A stretch of DNA of 64,000 bases. Source: Chloroflexota bacterium. GTDB lineage: Bacteria; Chloroflexota; Limnocylindria; QHBO01. Of the stretch, positions 45,241 to 53,731 are shown piece after piece. The notes under the pieces are model-generated. The model did no database searches and had not been told where the DNA came from. It saw only the letters and a program-made list of their open reading frames with translations. A program made the translations under genes and the position numbers. Every line of letters starts with the position of its first letter. The stretch's first letter is position 1. The stretch covers positions 1 to 64,000 of the forward strand of contig QHBO01000031.1 of the NCBI GenBank assembly GCA_003243965.1, read 5' to 3'.

Positions 45241-45246
45241 ATGGTA
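45241..45246 (-). promoter_or_regulatory. -10 box TACCAT of the Nudix gene
   Basis: Reverse-strand TACCAT, six bases before the ATG at 45234. Confidence 0.4.
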
Positions 45247-45262
45247 GGCGGCGGACCCCGAC

Positions 45263-45268
45263 TAGAAT
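45263..45268 (+). promoter_or_regulatory. -10 box TAGAAT of cysS, leaderless type
   Basis: TAGAAT eight bases before the GTG at 45277; the two divergent promoters are only 16 bases apart. Confidence 0.45.
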
Positions 45269-45276
45269 GAGCTCCC

Positions 45277-46761
45277 GTGCCTGACCTGCTCGATCCGCCC
45301 GACCTGGCCGACCTGCCTGACCCGCGCGACCCGCCCGCACTGCGCCTCTACAACTCGCTGGGTCGCCACGTCGAGCCCATCGAGCCGGTGACGCCCGGTC
45401 GCGTCACGATCTACACCTGCGGCAGCACGGTGTATCGCTATGCGCACATCGGGAACCTGCGCACCTACCTCGCGGCGGACATCCTGCGCCGGGCCCTGGA
45501 GTACCTCGGCTACCAGGTCGTGCATGTCAAGAACATCACCGATGTCGGCCACATGCGCGATGACACCTTCGACACCGGCGGGGACCGGCTGGAACTGGCG
45601 GCCGAGGTGGAGGGCAAGACGCCGCAGCAGATCGCCGACTTCTACACCGCCGCCTGGCTGGAGGACGAGGCGCTCCTCAACTTCCTGCCGGGCAGCGTGA
45701 TGCCGCGTGCGACCGACCACATCGGCGAGATGCTGGAGCTGACCGCCACCCTCGTGGAGCGTGGTCTGGCGTACGAGGCGGACGGCACGATCTACTACGA
45801 CGTCAGCGAGTTTCCCGACTACGGCAAGCTCTCCGGGCAGCGGCTCTCCGACCTGCGCGCCGGGCATCGGGTCGAGGTCGAGACCGACAAGCGCGACCCC
45901 GAGGACTTCGCGCTCTGGAAGCGGGCCGGAGGTGGACGCCTGATGCGCTGGCCGTCACCGTGGGGAGACGGCTTCCCCGGGTGGCACATCGAGTGCTCGG
46001 CGATGTCGATGAAGTACCTCGGCGAGCGCTTCGACGTCCACACCGGCGGGATCGACCTCAAGTTCCCCCATCACGAGGACGAGATCGCGCAGAGCGAGGG
46101 CGTGGTCGGCCACCGGGTGGTGAGCCACTGGATGCACAGCGAGTTCCTGACCCTCGCCGACGCCAAGATGGCCAAGTCGGCTGGCAACATCATCCGCGTC
46201 AGCGACCTGGCCACCAAGGGCTTCGATCCGATGGCGTTCCGCTACCTGGCGCTGACCGCCCACCACCGCAGCAAGCTGGACTTCACGACCAGCGCCATGG
46301 AGGCGGCCACCGCGGGCCTGCGCCGCCTGCGTCGTGCTGCGGCATCTCCCGCCCAGACCGATGGAGCCGCCGCGCCTATGGAACTCTCCGGTCCTGCCGC
46401 CCCGCCCGGGGCTGTCGCGTACCGGGATCGGTTCGTCACCGCGATCTCCGATGACCTGGCCATGCCCCAGGCGCTGGCGGTGGCCCATGCCGTCGCCTCC
46501 GCCGACGATCTCGACGCTGCCGAGCGCCGCGCGCTGCTGCTGGACTTCGACCAGGTGCTCGGTCTGCGCCTGGGCGAGGCCGAGATACCGATGGCGTCCG
46601 GGGAGCTGCCCGTCGGCGCCCAGGAGCTGCTCCAACGACGGGCCGCCGCCCGCGCCGATCGGGATTTCGCGACCGCCGACACGCTGCGCGACCAGCTGGG
46701 CGAGATGGGCGTCGAGGTGCGGGACACACCCGAGGGCCAGGTGCCGAGCCTCCGCCGCTGA
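45277..46761 (+). CDS. cysS: Cysteinyl-tRNA synthetase
   Basis: 494 residues. It charges tRNA-Cys. The zinc-ligand Cys in YTCGSTVY (about 48) and the HIGN motif (57-60; HIGH-type) are present, as are [22 protein letters not shown] and the KMSKS loop as KMAKS (about 297). The C-terminal helical domain ends in [20 protein letters not shown], the CysRS signature, so this is not the related mycothiol ligase. An extra Pro/Asp-rich stretch of about 20 residues precedes the domain. A long hairpin after the stop ends the transcript. Confidence 0.95.
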   Translation: MPDLLDPPDLADLPDPRDPPALRLYNSLGRHVEPIEPVTPGRVTIYTCGSTVYRYAHIGNLRTYLAADILRRALEYLGYQVVHVKNITDVGHMRDDTFDTGGDRLELAAEVEGKTPQQIADFYTAAWLEDEALLNFLPGSVMPRATDHIGEMLELTATLVERGLAYEADGTIYYDVSEFPDYGKLSGQRLSDLRAGHRVEVETDKRDPEDFALWKRAGGGRLMRWPSPWGDGFPGWHIECSAMSMKYLGERFDVHTGGIDLKFPHHEDEIAQSEGVVGHRVVSHWMHSEFLTLADAKMAKSAGNIIRVSDLATKGFDPMAFRYLALTAHHRSKLDFTTSAMEAATAGLRRLRRAAASPAQTDGAAAPMELSGPAAPPGAVAYRDRFVTAISDDLAMPQALAVAHAVASADDLDAAERRALLLDFDQVLGLRLGEAEIPMASGELPVGAQELLQRRAAARADRDFATADTLRDQLGEMGVEVRDTPEGQVPSLRR

Positions 46762-46766
46762 ATAGG

Positions 46767-46799
46767 CTGGGGTGCCGCCCGTCGCGGGCGGCACCCCAG
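46767..46799. terminator. Bidirectional 15-bp hairpin terminator
   Basis: CTGGGGTGCCGCCCG and its exact complement with a three-base loop, between the convergent cysS and DUF2382 genes. No U-tract on either side, so it may act with Rho or as an intrinsic-like stop in a GC-rich genome. Confidence 0.7.
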
Positions 46800-46806
46800 G
46801 CATCGG

Positions 46807-47505
46807 TTACTCCCGGGTCCGATCCGAGGCGGGCGCGATGTCCCCCTCGTGCTCGACATCGAGCTCCTCACGGCGCACGGGCTCGCTGACCTGCTGCGTC
46901 TCCTGGTGCGCGGTCTTGCCAACCGCCACTTCCTCGACCACTCGTGGCTCCTTGGTGATCTCGACCTCCTCGGCCATCACCGGAACGCTCACCTGTTGCT
47001 CGCTGAAGGCGTCGGCCGAGTCCGCGGGCCGGTCGACCCGGGTTCGCTGGATCTCGACCTCTTCGTGATGGACCGGAACGTCGATCGACTGCTCCTCCTC
47101 GACGACGTCCTTGGAGAGACGCACCTCACCGGTCTGCACCGGGCGGGTCCCGGCCTGGAGCTGCTCCTCCCGCAGCTCGATGCGCTCGCCATCGCTGGCG
47201 CGAACATCGGTCTGTCCGGTCGCCGCCGTCTCACGCTCGTAGGCCGAGGCTGTATCGGGCGCGGCCTCGGGAGCGGCATCCCAGCCCATGCCTTCGATCG
47301 AGTCCTTGGTGGCGTCCACCGTCAGGCCGTCATCGGCCGTATCGGTGATCGCGCTCTCGGGGATGTAGATGTCCTTCGGGAAGAAGATGCCCTTGCTGAC
47401 CACAACGTAGTTCGGACCAATCTCCGACACGTTGCCGATCTTCTCCCCGTCGCTGCCGTAGACCGTCGCTCCGTCCTGGATCTGGCCCATGAACGAGTCC
47501 TTCAT
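46807..47505 (-). CDS. PRC-barrel / DUF2382 (YsnF/AvaK-like) protein
   Basis: 232 residues. The N-terminal about 70 residues form a PRC-barrel-like beta domain (GATVYGSDGEKIGNVSEIG, then FFPKDIYIPESAI). The C-terminal half is acidic and repetitive, with DUF2382 features (ELREEQLQAGTRPVQTGEV and VHHEEVEIQRTRV, then VMAEEVEITKEPRVVEEVAV). Such proteins are common in soil bacteria and linked to stress conditions, but their role is not known. It lies in the small envelope/stress set ahead of the secreted cluster. Confidence 0.8.
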   Translation of the reverse strand: MKDSFMGQIQDGATVYGSDGEKIGNVSEIGPNYVVVSKGIFFPKDIYIPESAITDTADDGLTVDATKDSIEGMGWDAAPEAAPDTASAYERETAATGQTDVRASDGERIELREEQLQAGTRPVQTGEVRLSKDVVEEEQSIDVPVHHEEVEIQRTRVDRPADSADAFSEQQVSVPVMAEEVEITKEPRVVEEVAVGKTAHQETQQVSEPVRREELDVEHEGDIAPASDRTRE

Positions 47506-47578
47506 TGGTGTTCTCCCCTTCTGCGTTGTGCGTTGTCCCGCCGCGACTCGGCGGCTGGTTGAAATATCGGCGCCCGGC

Positions 47579-48094
47579 TCAGCGCCGGGTCATCAGCTTC
47601 TGGACCGCCATGGCAGCGATGCCGCCCAGCACCGCCCTGCCGATCCCGCCGCCGAGGAGACCACCGCCGCTCCCGAGGTTGGCTCCGGTCCCCGCCTGCG
47701 CTCCGGCGCCACCCATGCCTCCGGCGCCCAGCAACTGGGCGAGGAGACCGGGCTGCTGCTGGTGGAGGCCGGTGGCAATCTGCGCGAGCGACCCGGGGTC
47801 CTGAAGGGACTCCGGCTGCCCGCTGTAGCCGGGCAACTCAACGCCCTGCTGGTTGGCGCTCTGCTGCAGCTGCTGGCCAAACTGCGCGCGCTGGTCCGGC
47901 GACAGGCGCGAGAACGCCTCCTGCGCCGATTGCTGGTAGACGTCGGCCGGAAGCTGCGGCGCGACCTGCTGATAGTGGCTCACCGCCTCGGCATCGGTGA
48001 TGCCGTCCTGCGGAGCGCCCTGGTTGTAGCGCTGCGTGAAGTCTTCGAGGCCGGCGCCCTGCCCGCCGGACATCAGCTTGCCGAGAAGATCCAT
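47579..48094 (-). CDS. DUF937-like (YidB-type) protein
   Basis: 171 residues. The N-terminal half is helical with an N-x-G/DF repeat pattern (LEDFTQRYNQGAPQDGITDA and VSHYQQVAPQLPADVYQQSA), typical of the DUF937/YidB group; the C-terminal half is a Gln/Gly-rich low-complexity region ending in a hydrophobic helix (VLGGIAAMAVQKLMTRR). No signal peptide. Function unknown. It lies next to the PRC-barrel gene on the same strand with a 73-base gap. Confidence 0.7.
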   Translation of the reverse strand: MDLLGKLMSGGQGAGLEDFTQRYNQGAPQDGITDAEAVSHYQQVAPQLPADVYQQSAQEAFSRLSPDQRAQFGQQLQQSANQQGVELPGYSGQPESLQDPGSLAQIATGLHQQQPGLLAQLLGAGGMGGAGAQAGTGANLGSGGGLLGGGIGRAVLGGIAAMAVQKLMTRR

Positions 48095-48183
48095 GGGTGC
48101 TCCCCCTGCGGTTTGATGCCCCCCATTTGATGCCCCCCAATTGCAGGGTCCGTGCCGTGCGTCGCGCAGGACGCCGGCACGCG

Positions 48184-48213
48184 AAGAGGCCGGCTCATCG
48201 GAGCCGGCCTCTT
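48184..48213. terminator. 13-bp hairpin terminator
   Basis: AAGAGGCCGGCTC and its exact complement with a four-base loop, about 53 bases after the end of the reverse-strand secreted-protein gene. A short T run follows on the forward side. Confidence 0.65.
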
Positions 48214-48266
48214 TGACGGGTCTTGGTGAGCCGCCGACGTTCGCCGGCTCGAGTCGGGGCGGGTGG

Positions 48267-49331
48267 CTAGGCGCGCCGCCCGCGGAGGTTGAGGGTGAAC
48301 AGACCCAGCAGCGAACCGAGGAACAGAGCCGCGAAGAGCGGCAGCCACGGGCCGTTGGAGGTCGAGGAGAGCGCGGTGTTCGGGACACCCCCCGGGGTTC
48401 CGGTGGCACCCTGCACCGACTGCTGGGGCGCCGTGCTCCCCTTGGGGCTGGGGCTTGGAGTCGAGGTGCTGCCGCTCACGCTCTGGGTGGGCGTGGGCTT
48501 TGGGGTCGGTGTGCTGACCGCGCACAGGCCGAAGTCAGCCCGCGCGTTGTAGTACTTGTGCCGATCGAGGCCGCTGTTGGCCTCCTCGACCATGACCTGG
48601 ATCTGGTTCGAGAAGGACGTCGAGCTGCCCGGCGCAAAGGTCACCGAGTAGGGTTCCTGGATGGCCGTCGTCCCGGGGTTCATGACGGCGCCGACGAGGC
48701 CCGCCACCGAGGTCTGGCTCAGGATGGTCGCCCCGGAGTAGACCGTGTCACGCGCGACGCGGACCCGGATGGCGACCGAGTTGGGGTTGCCCGCCGGCGT
48801 GTGCCGAACGATGGTGATGGCGCCGGTGACCGTCACCGTGCCGTCGGTGTTGGTGGTTGCGCAGCTCGCCGTCTTGCTGACGCCGACGCTGATCTTGCTG
48901 CCGCTCGAGGGATTCGGCACGGCGCCCCCACCTGCGCAGAAGCCGATCTTGCTGAGCTCGCCGGTTGAGCCCTTGACGTCACTGGCCTTGACCGTCCCCG
49001 CGGTCTCAGGAGCGTCGAGGGTGTAGTTCTGGGTGATGGACCCCGAGGTGATCACCAGACCGATGATCTTGCTGGAGCTCCACCACTGGGCGGTCATGCC
49101 GTCACCGGCGACGACGACGCCGTTCGGGGCGCCGCTGGTCCATGAGCCGCCGGACTGGTTGAAGGTCGCGACGAGGGACGTCGAGCCGGGGCAGCCCTCG
49201 ACGGCCGCGGGGGTCTGTGATTGGGCGAAGGCCGGAATCGCGAACGCGGCGACCGCGAGCGTGGTTCCGAGAGATAGGGATGAGATGAGCGCGCGGAGAC
49301 CCGAAGATCTAGACCTAGTACGTGTGAACAT
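48267..49331 (-). CDS. Secreted surface protein with C-terminal anchor-like segment
   Basis: 354 residues from the ATG at 49331, which has GGAGG about 11 bases upstream. A signal peptide ends near AFAQS (about residue 37). The mature part is beta-rich and polar (PGSTSLVATFNQSGGSWTSG), then a Thr/Pro/Ser linker. The last about 40 residues read GVPNTALSS, a hydrophobic helix (LPLFAALFLGSLLGLFTLN) and RGRRA, like a surface-anchor tail. The central domain (about 60-270) I do not recognise; it has paired cysteines. It lies first in the secreted cluster, on the reverse strand. Confidence 0.75.
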   Translation of the reverse strand: MFTRTRSRSSGLRALISSLSLGTTLAVAAFAIPAFAQSQTPAAVEGCPGSTSLVATFNQSGGSWTSGAPNGVVVAGDGMTAQWWSSSKIIGLVITSGSITQNYTLDAPETAGTVKASDVKGSTGELSKIGFCAGGGAVPNPSSGSKISVGVSKTASCATTNTDGTVTVTGAITIVRHTPAGNPNSVAIRVRVARDTVYSGATILSQTSVAGLVGAVMNPGTTAIQEPYSVTFAPGSSTSFSNQIQVMVEEANSGLDRHKYYNARADFGLCAVSTPTPKPTPTQSVSGSTSTPSPSPKGSTAPQQSVQGATGTPGGVPNTALSSTSNGPWLPLFAALFLGSLLGLFTLNLRGRRA

Positions 49332-49622
49332 CGATCGCCAGTTCCTCCCTGGTCGCAAGTGCCATTCCGCGAATGGCATCGGTTACGTCCTTGCCAGGCG
49401 CGATGGCGCAAGACTAGGACATCCGGGACCGGGCGACTAGTACTTTGGAGGGGCGGAGACCCAGATTACGGTGCCGAACCGCAACGAACCGATAGGCCTG
49501 CTCCCCACACACGGCGTCCCCAGCTGACACCGCCGGGCCGTACCACCCATAACCCTCCGGGATCGCATCGTGCCGGCACTCACCGCTCCGCAGCGCACCC
49601 CCGCGCGGGCCGACCGATGGTC
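49332..49622. other. Intergenic region with a leader hairpin
   Basis: About 290 bases between two reverse-strand secreted genes. It holds a perfect hairpin GCCATTC-CGC-GAATGGC at 49361-49377 in the leader of the downstream gene. A reverse-strand reading frame (ending near 49414) has a protein-like stretch, GYGWYGPAVSAGDAVCGEQA, but it begins in the phosphoesterase gene and lacks its own start. No gene is called. Confidence 0.4.
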
Positions 49623-50885
49623 CTAGCTCGCGTCGGTCTCCGATGGACCGGGGAGGACCGTCTCTGACGGAGCGGGCGCGCCGCTGGGCAGCGGCCGCGG
49701 GGTCCCGGAGCCGGACGGCGGGGCGGCGTGGCAGGTGCCGGTGCCCGAATCGGTGAAGGTCTCGCCGGCGACCGGGACGAAGTCCCATCGGTATGCCCCC
49801 TTGCCCAGCGTCAGCTTCAGGACGCCGAAGGTGGGCTGGTCGCGGACCTCGCTGTTGGCGCGGATGGTATGGAATCGGTAGTGGTTCTTGCCGCCGGTGC
49901 CGACCACGAACTCGCGGACTCCGAACCCCGGGTCGGCCTGGGCGCTCGGGTCCTGGGGCGCAAAGCGCTCGTAATCATGGTCGTGGCCGTTGATCACGAT
50001 CTCCGCGCCCGCGTCGTACAGGGTCCGGAAGATGTCCTTCATGATCGGGTCGTTGCCGTGCACGCCGGAGCTGAAGACCGGGTGGTGCCAGTACGCAACC
50101 ACGCACTGGGTGGGGTGAGCGCGCAGATCGTCCGCCAGCCACTGCTGCTGGGCTGATCCCATTCCGCAGCCGCCGATCTTGGCGCAGTTCGAGTTGAGCG
50201 CGTAGACCCGCCAGCCGGCGATGTCGAAGGCATAGAAGCCGCGGTTGATGGCCCCCGCCGCGGGGCCCCAGTAGTCGAAGTAGCCGGCCGCGCGCGGAGT
50301 GCCGTACTCGTGGTTGCCCGGGACCGGCCGCGTGCGGTCGCGGAAGCGTCCCCAGGTGGGGTCGTAGCAATCGGCGAACTGCTTGGCGGTGCCGCTGTTG
50401 TAGGCAAGGTCGCCCGCCACGATGACGGTGCCGGAGATGCCGGATACCAGGCTCGCGGTCCTGGAGTCGGCCGGCTCGCTGCACGAGGCCACGTCGCCGG
50501 CGGCGATCAGGACCGGGGCATCCGCCGTCGCGGTGGGCGTGCCGGTTACCTCCAGTGAGGTGGTGGCGGTGACGTTGCCGACCACGGCCTCGATCCGATA
50601 GACGCCGGCCGCGGTGGTGTCCGGGACGATCAGCCGCGTGGAGAAGGCGCCGGAGGCGATGGTCCGGAACCGAACGACGTGAGGCGTGGGGCCTTGGAGG
50701 GTCAACGTTCCGTCGACGTCCGGCGGGAAGCCGTTGCCGGTGACGCTGACCTCCTGCGCGGGCGTTGCACTTCCCGGGTTGAGCGCGACGTGCGGATCGG
50801 TCAGCAGCTTGGCTGCGATCAGGCCGCCGGCGAGCAGGAGCAGGGCGACGAGGAGAACGAGACGTCTGACGGGGGGTCGCTGCAT
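49623..50885 (-). CDS. Secreted calcineurin-like metallophosphoesterase
   Basis: 420 residues. A membrane/signal helix (about 8-28) is followed by an Ig-like domain (about 32-115; LNPGSATPAQEVSVTGNGFP) and a calcineurin-like phosphoesterase domain (about 125-375). All metal motifs are present: AAGDVASC, AGDLAY, GNHE (PGNHEYGT), the His pair in YWHHPVFSS and NGHDHDYERF. A Pro/Ser tail ends the protein. It probably removes phosphate from an extracellular substrate. Its leader has an inverted repeat (CACCCGCT/AGCGGGTG, 50905-50934) and a TATCAT box further upstream on the reverse strand. Confidence 0.88.
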   Translation of the reverse strand: MQRPPVRRLVLLVALLLLAGGLIAAKLLTDPHVALNPGSATPAQEVSVTGNGFPPDVDGTLTLQGPTPHVVRFRTIASGAFSTRLIVPDTTAAGVYRIEAVVGNVTATTSLEVTGTPTATADAPVLIAAGDVASCSEPADSRTASLVSGISGTVIVAGDLAYNSGTAKQFADCYDPTWGRFRDRTRPVPGNHEYGTPRAAGYFDYWGPAAGAINRGFYAFDIAGWRVYALNSNCAKIGGCGMGSAQQQWLADDLRAHPTQCVVAYWHHPVFSSGVHGNDPIMKDIFRTLYDAGAEIVINGHDHDYERFAPQDPSAQADPGFGVREFVVGTGGKNHYRFHTIRANSEVRDQPTFGVLKLTLGKGAYRWDFVPVAGETFTDSGTGTCHAAPPSGSGTPRPLPSGAPAPSETVLPGPSETDAS

Positions 50886-50984
50886 CGGGGGAAGGCTCCA
50901 TGCTCACCCGCTGCGGACGGGCTGCCAGCGGGTGGCCGGGGGATGATAGCCGCGATCCGGGGAAGGGTTCTGTGGCCCTATCGA

Positions 50985-50996
50985 GCCAGTACCCGC
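50985..50996. promoter_or_regulatory. 12-base motif GCCAGTACCCGC, copy 1
   Basis: Identical to the copy at 53652-53663. Lies upstream of the phosphoesterase gene's -10-like TATCAT (reverse strand). A regulator site is possible. Confidence 0.3.
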
Positions 50997-51047
50997 TAGG
51001 CGCTCAGCGGCCGATGGCCTGGGCGGCGGGCGCCCGGTCGCTCCCTG

Positions 51048-53462
51048 TCAGGGACCGATGCGCGAGGTATCGAACACCACGTCGTCGTAGGTGACGTTCC
51101 AGCTGCCGCCAGTCGCGACCTCACCGATCTGCAGCTTGCCGATGGGGGTCGTGCCCCAGTCCCCGGTGAGCGGCGGGTTGAAGGCCACCAGGCTGCCGTC
51201 CAGCCACACGTCGGCGGAGCTGCCGGCGCCGCTGACCGAGAGGCGGATCTCCAGGGAGTGCCACGCGTCGGAGGTGAAGGCGGTGGCGCTGTCGGCCACC
51301 GTGGCGCACGGCGTCGGGTAGTCACGGCACAGCCGCAGCTTGCCGTTCAGCACGGAAAGTGTCAGCAGCGAGACGTCGGCGGCCGTCCGCAGGCGCATCA
51401 GCTTCACCTCGGCTGACGATCCGGAGGCGAGGTAGATATAGCTGCGGAAGTAGCCAGTGGCGACCGCCACGCTCAGGTTGCGCTTCGCGTACGCGGCACC
51501 GGTGGTGGTGATCGCCTGCGCCGCAAAGCTGCCGGCATGGACGCGCGCGCCCTGCACGGTCCACTTGCCGCTGGTGCCGCTGCTCGTCCAGTTGGTCATG
51601 CTGCCGAGCTCGAAATCATCGGAGAAGACGGCGTTCGCGGCCGCCGAGGCGGGCGTGGTGACCGGCGCCGGGGCGCTGAACGCTGACCAGTTGCGGGCAG
51701 CATCGCGCGCGCGAACCGTGTAGCTGTAGGTGGTCGCGGCCCGCGCGGTGGTATCGGTGTAGGTGAGTGCCGTGCCGACGACGGTGGCGATCGGCTGTCC
51801 ATCGCGGTCGATCTCGTAGCCGGTGACCGCAACGTTATCGGTCGAGGCGCTCCAGGACAGGTCCACCGCGGTCGGTGAGCTGGCGGTGGCGGTCAGGCCG
51901 GACGGAACGCTGGGCGGAGAGGTATCGGTGCTCGAGCCGCAGCTGGCCGTGCCGGAATCGGTGAACGTGGCGCCGGAGACCGGCAGGAACTGCCAGTCGT
52001 AGCGGCCTGCCCCCAGGGTCAGCTTCAGCGCCCCGAACGTTCCGGTGTCCCGCACCTCGCTGTTGGCCTGGCTTGTCAAGAACCCGTAATGGCTCTTGCC
52101 GCCGGTGCCCACCACAAACTCGCGGATGCCGCTTGGATCGGCCGTTCCCAAGGCGTCCTGGGGCGCGAAGCGCTCGTAGTCGTGGTCGTGCCCATTGAGC
52201 ACCACGTCGGCGCCCGCGGTGTACAGGTCGGCCCAGATGGCCTGCATGAAGGTCGCGTTCCCGTGCTCGCCGGAGGTGAAGCGCGGGTGGTGCCAATACG
52301 CCGCGATGCACTCGGCCGGGTGCGCGGCCAGATCCGCCTTCAGCCACTGCTCCTGCGCCGATCCGGCCCCACAGCCCCCGATCGCGCTGCAGTTGGAGTT
52401 AACCGCCACGATGTGCCAGGTCCCGATGTCGTAGCTGTAGTAGCCCTTGGTGGGGTCGCCGGCCAGCGCGCCGAAGTAGTCATAGTAGCCGGCCGCGCCG
52501 GGTGTCCCGTACTCGTGGTTCCCCGGGGCGGGCTTGGTGACCCCCAGAAATCGGCCCCACGTCGGCGCAAACGCGGCGTTGAAGTTCGCCAGGCTGCCGG
52601 TCTCGTACTGGTTGTCGCCCAGGAGCAGGACGGCGTTCGGACTCTCGGCCGCGATCAGGTTGGCCGTCGCCGCCTGCTGGCAGGTGGTGGTGGTCCCCAG
52701 GCCGCCCCTGTAGCTGGGGTCCGCCGGGTCGCAGGAGATGTCGCCGGCGGCCATGATCACCGGCTCGGCCCGATTCGGCGGGGTCGGTGCCGGCGTGCTG
52801 CCCGGGGGTGTCGGCGTCGGCGAGAGAGTGGGTGAAGCGGTCGTCGTGGGCGTCGGGGTCGGCGAGGGCGTCGGAGCCGGGGGCGGCGTGAAGGTCACGA
52901 CCAGCTGTGGGCCGCGGCCCTGCGTATCCTCGCGCGATGCGTAGTTGGCGCCGTCCGCCGACGTGCTCGACGCGCGGAAGCTGTACGTCCCGTCCGCACG
53001 GACCGCGCTCGTGACGTCGAGCTCGTACCAGCCGCCCGTGGCTACCGCACCGAGCGTTCCGACGGTCGTGGTGCCCGCCGGCGCGTTGTTCCAGGTTACC
53101 GATGACTCGCTCCAGGCGGTGGCCGTCAGCGTGAAGGTGCCGCCCACGCGCGAGGGATCGGTGGCGTACAGGCGCAGCCTGGCGCTGTCGACCGTGCCGA
53201 GGCCGATCCCTGTCAGCGTGAACCCCACCAGGAAGTTCTTCACCGGGCTGTTGTCGACCTGCAGGCTCGAGGCCGAGCCGGCGTTCGTCGAGGGCTTCGA
53301 CTTCTGGATGTAGGCGTCCGCCACGGCCAGTGCGGTGATGGCGCTCGGCGAGGCGGCGGCTGCGGCGAGCTGCCAGCTGGTGCCCACCGAGCCCAGGGAG
53401 AAGGCGACGAACACCGCGCCGACGACCAGAGTGGCGACGCGAGACTGCCTGAACGGGCGCAT
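51048..53462 (-). CDS. Large secreted metallophosphoesterase with DNRLRE, Fn3 and LamG-like modules
   Basis: 804 residues from the ATG at 53462. A signal peptide is followed by a DNRLRE/CBM96-like domain (about 45-200; ATDPSRVGGTFTLTAT), a Pro/Thr linker, and a calcineurin-like domain (about 235-510) with AAGDISC, LLGDNQYE, PGNHEYGT, YWHHPRFTS and NGHDHDYERF. A fibronectin type III domain follows (about 515-600; VPSGLTATASSPTAVDLSWS), then a laminin-G-like module (about 615-804; FSDDFELGSMTNWTSSG). The catalytic core is nearly the same as in the 49623-50885 gene. All metal ligands look intact. Confidence 0.88.
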   Translation of the reverse strand: MRPFRQSRVATLVVGAVFVAFSLGSVGTSWQLAAAAASPSAITALAVADAYIQKSKPSTNAGSASSLQVDNSPVKNFLVGFTLTGIGLGTVDSARLRLYATDPSRVGGTFTLTATAWSESSVTWNNAPAGTTTVGTLGAVATGGWYELDVTSAVRADGTYSFRASSTSADGANYASREDTQGRGPQLVVTFTPPPAPTPSPTPTPTTTASPTLSPTPTPPGSTPAPTPPNRAEPVIMAAGDISCDPADPSYRGGLGTTTTCQQAATANLIAAESPNAVLLLGDNQYETGSLANFNAAFAPTWGRFLGVTKPAPGNHEYGTPGAAGYYDYFGALAGDPTKGYYSYDIGTWHIVAVNSNCSAIGGCGAGSAQEQWLKADLAAHPAECIAAYWHHPRFTSGEHGNATFMQAIWADLYTAGADVVLNGHDHDYERFAPQDALGTADPSGIREFVVGTGGKSHYGFLTSQANSEVRDTGTFGALKLTLGAGRYDWQFLPVSGATFTDSGTASCGSSTDTSPPSVPSGLTATASSPTAVDLSWSASTDNVAVTGYEIDRDGQPIATVVGTALTYTDTTARAATTYSYTVRARDAARNWSAFSAPAPVTTPASAAANAVFSDDFELGSMTNWTSSGTSGKWTVQGARVHAGSFAAQAITTTGAAYAKRNLSVAVATGYFRSYIYLASGSSAEVKLMRLRTAADVSLLTLSVLNGKLRLCRDYPTPCATVADSATAFTSDAWHSLEIRLSVSGAGSSADVWLDGSLVAFNPPLTGDWGTTPIGKLQIGEVATGGSWNVTYDDVVFDTSRIGP

Positions 53463-53515
53463 GCGCTCCCCCTGAGGGTCGGGCCAGCCGGCTTGGCCAG
53501 CCACCGACCGGACTG

Positions 53516-53663
53516 GTACGAATGGTACGCCGCCAGGCGCGGTACGTCACCCTGAACGCCAGAGGTACCACCTCTTCCGTTGCCTCCTGCCAACATCTTG
53601 TGCACAAATCCGGCACGTATCCACACCGCGGGCGGTCTTCGCCAGTAGACGGCCAGTACCCGC
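53516..53663. promoter_or_regulatory. Divergent intergenic region rich in GTAC; second copy of GCCAGTACCCGC
   Basis: Five GTAC sites within about 145 bases (53516, 53525, 53542, 53565, 53656), several as GGTAC or GTACC, and an exact 12-base match (53652-53663) to the site at 50985-50996. The last site lies just before a TTAAAT box, the candidate -10 of the downstream gene. A regulator of the LuxR/NarL type is one possibility, but this is inference. Confidence 0.35.
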
Positions 53664-53731
53664 GATGGTTAAATGGTCCCGGCCGAATTAACGGACCTCT
53701 AGTGCCAAACCGACTGCCCCGGGGGAACCTC

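Noticed and set aside
45277..46761. Calling the second class-I synthetase MshC (mycothiol ligase).
   Set aside because: The full CysRS C-terminal anticodon-binding region with its AD...AD..RD.L signature is present; no other mycothiol gene is nearby.
49332..49440. Possible c-di-GMP (GEMM) riboswitch, because the reverse strand reads GTAACCGATGCC in the leader of the surface-protein gene.
   Set aside because: Only the GTAACCGATG-like end resembles the family; the tetraloop, receptor and GCAAAGCC-type core are missing. Kept only as a hairpin leader.
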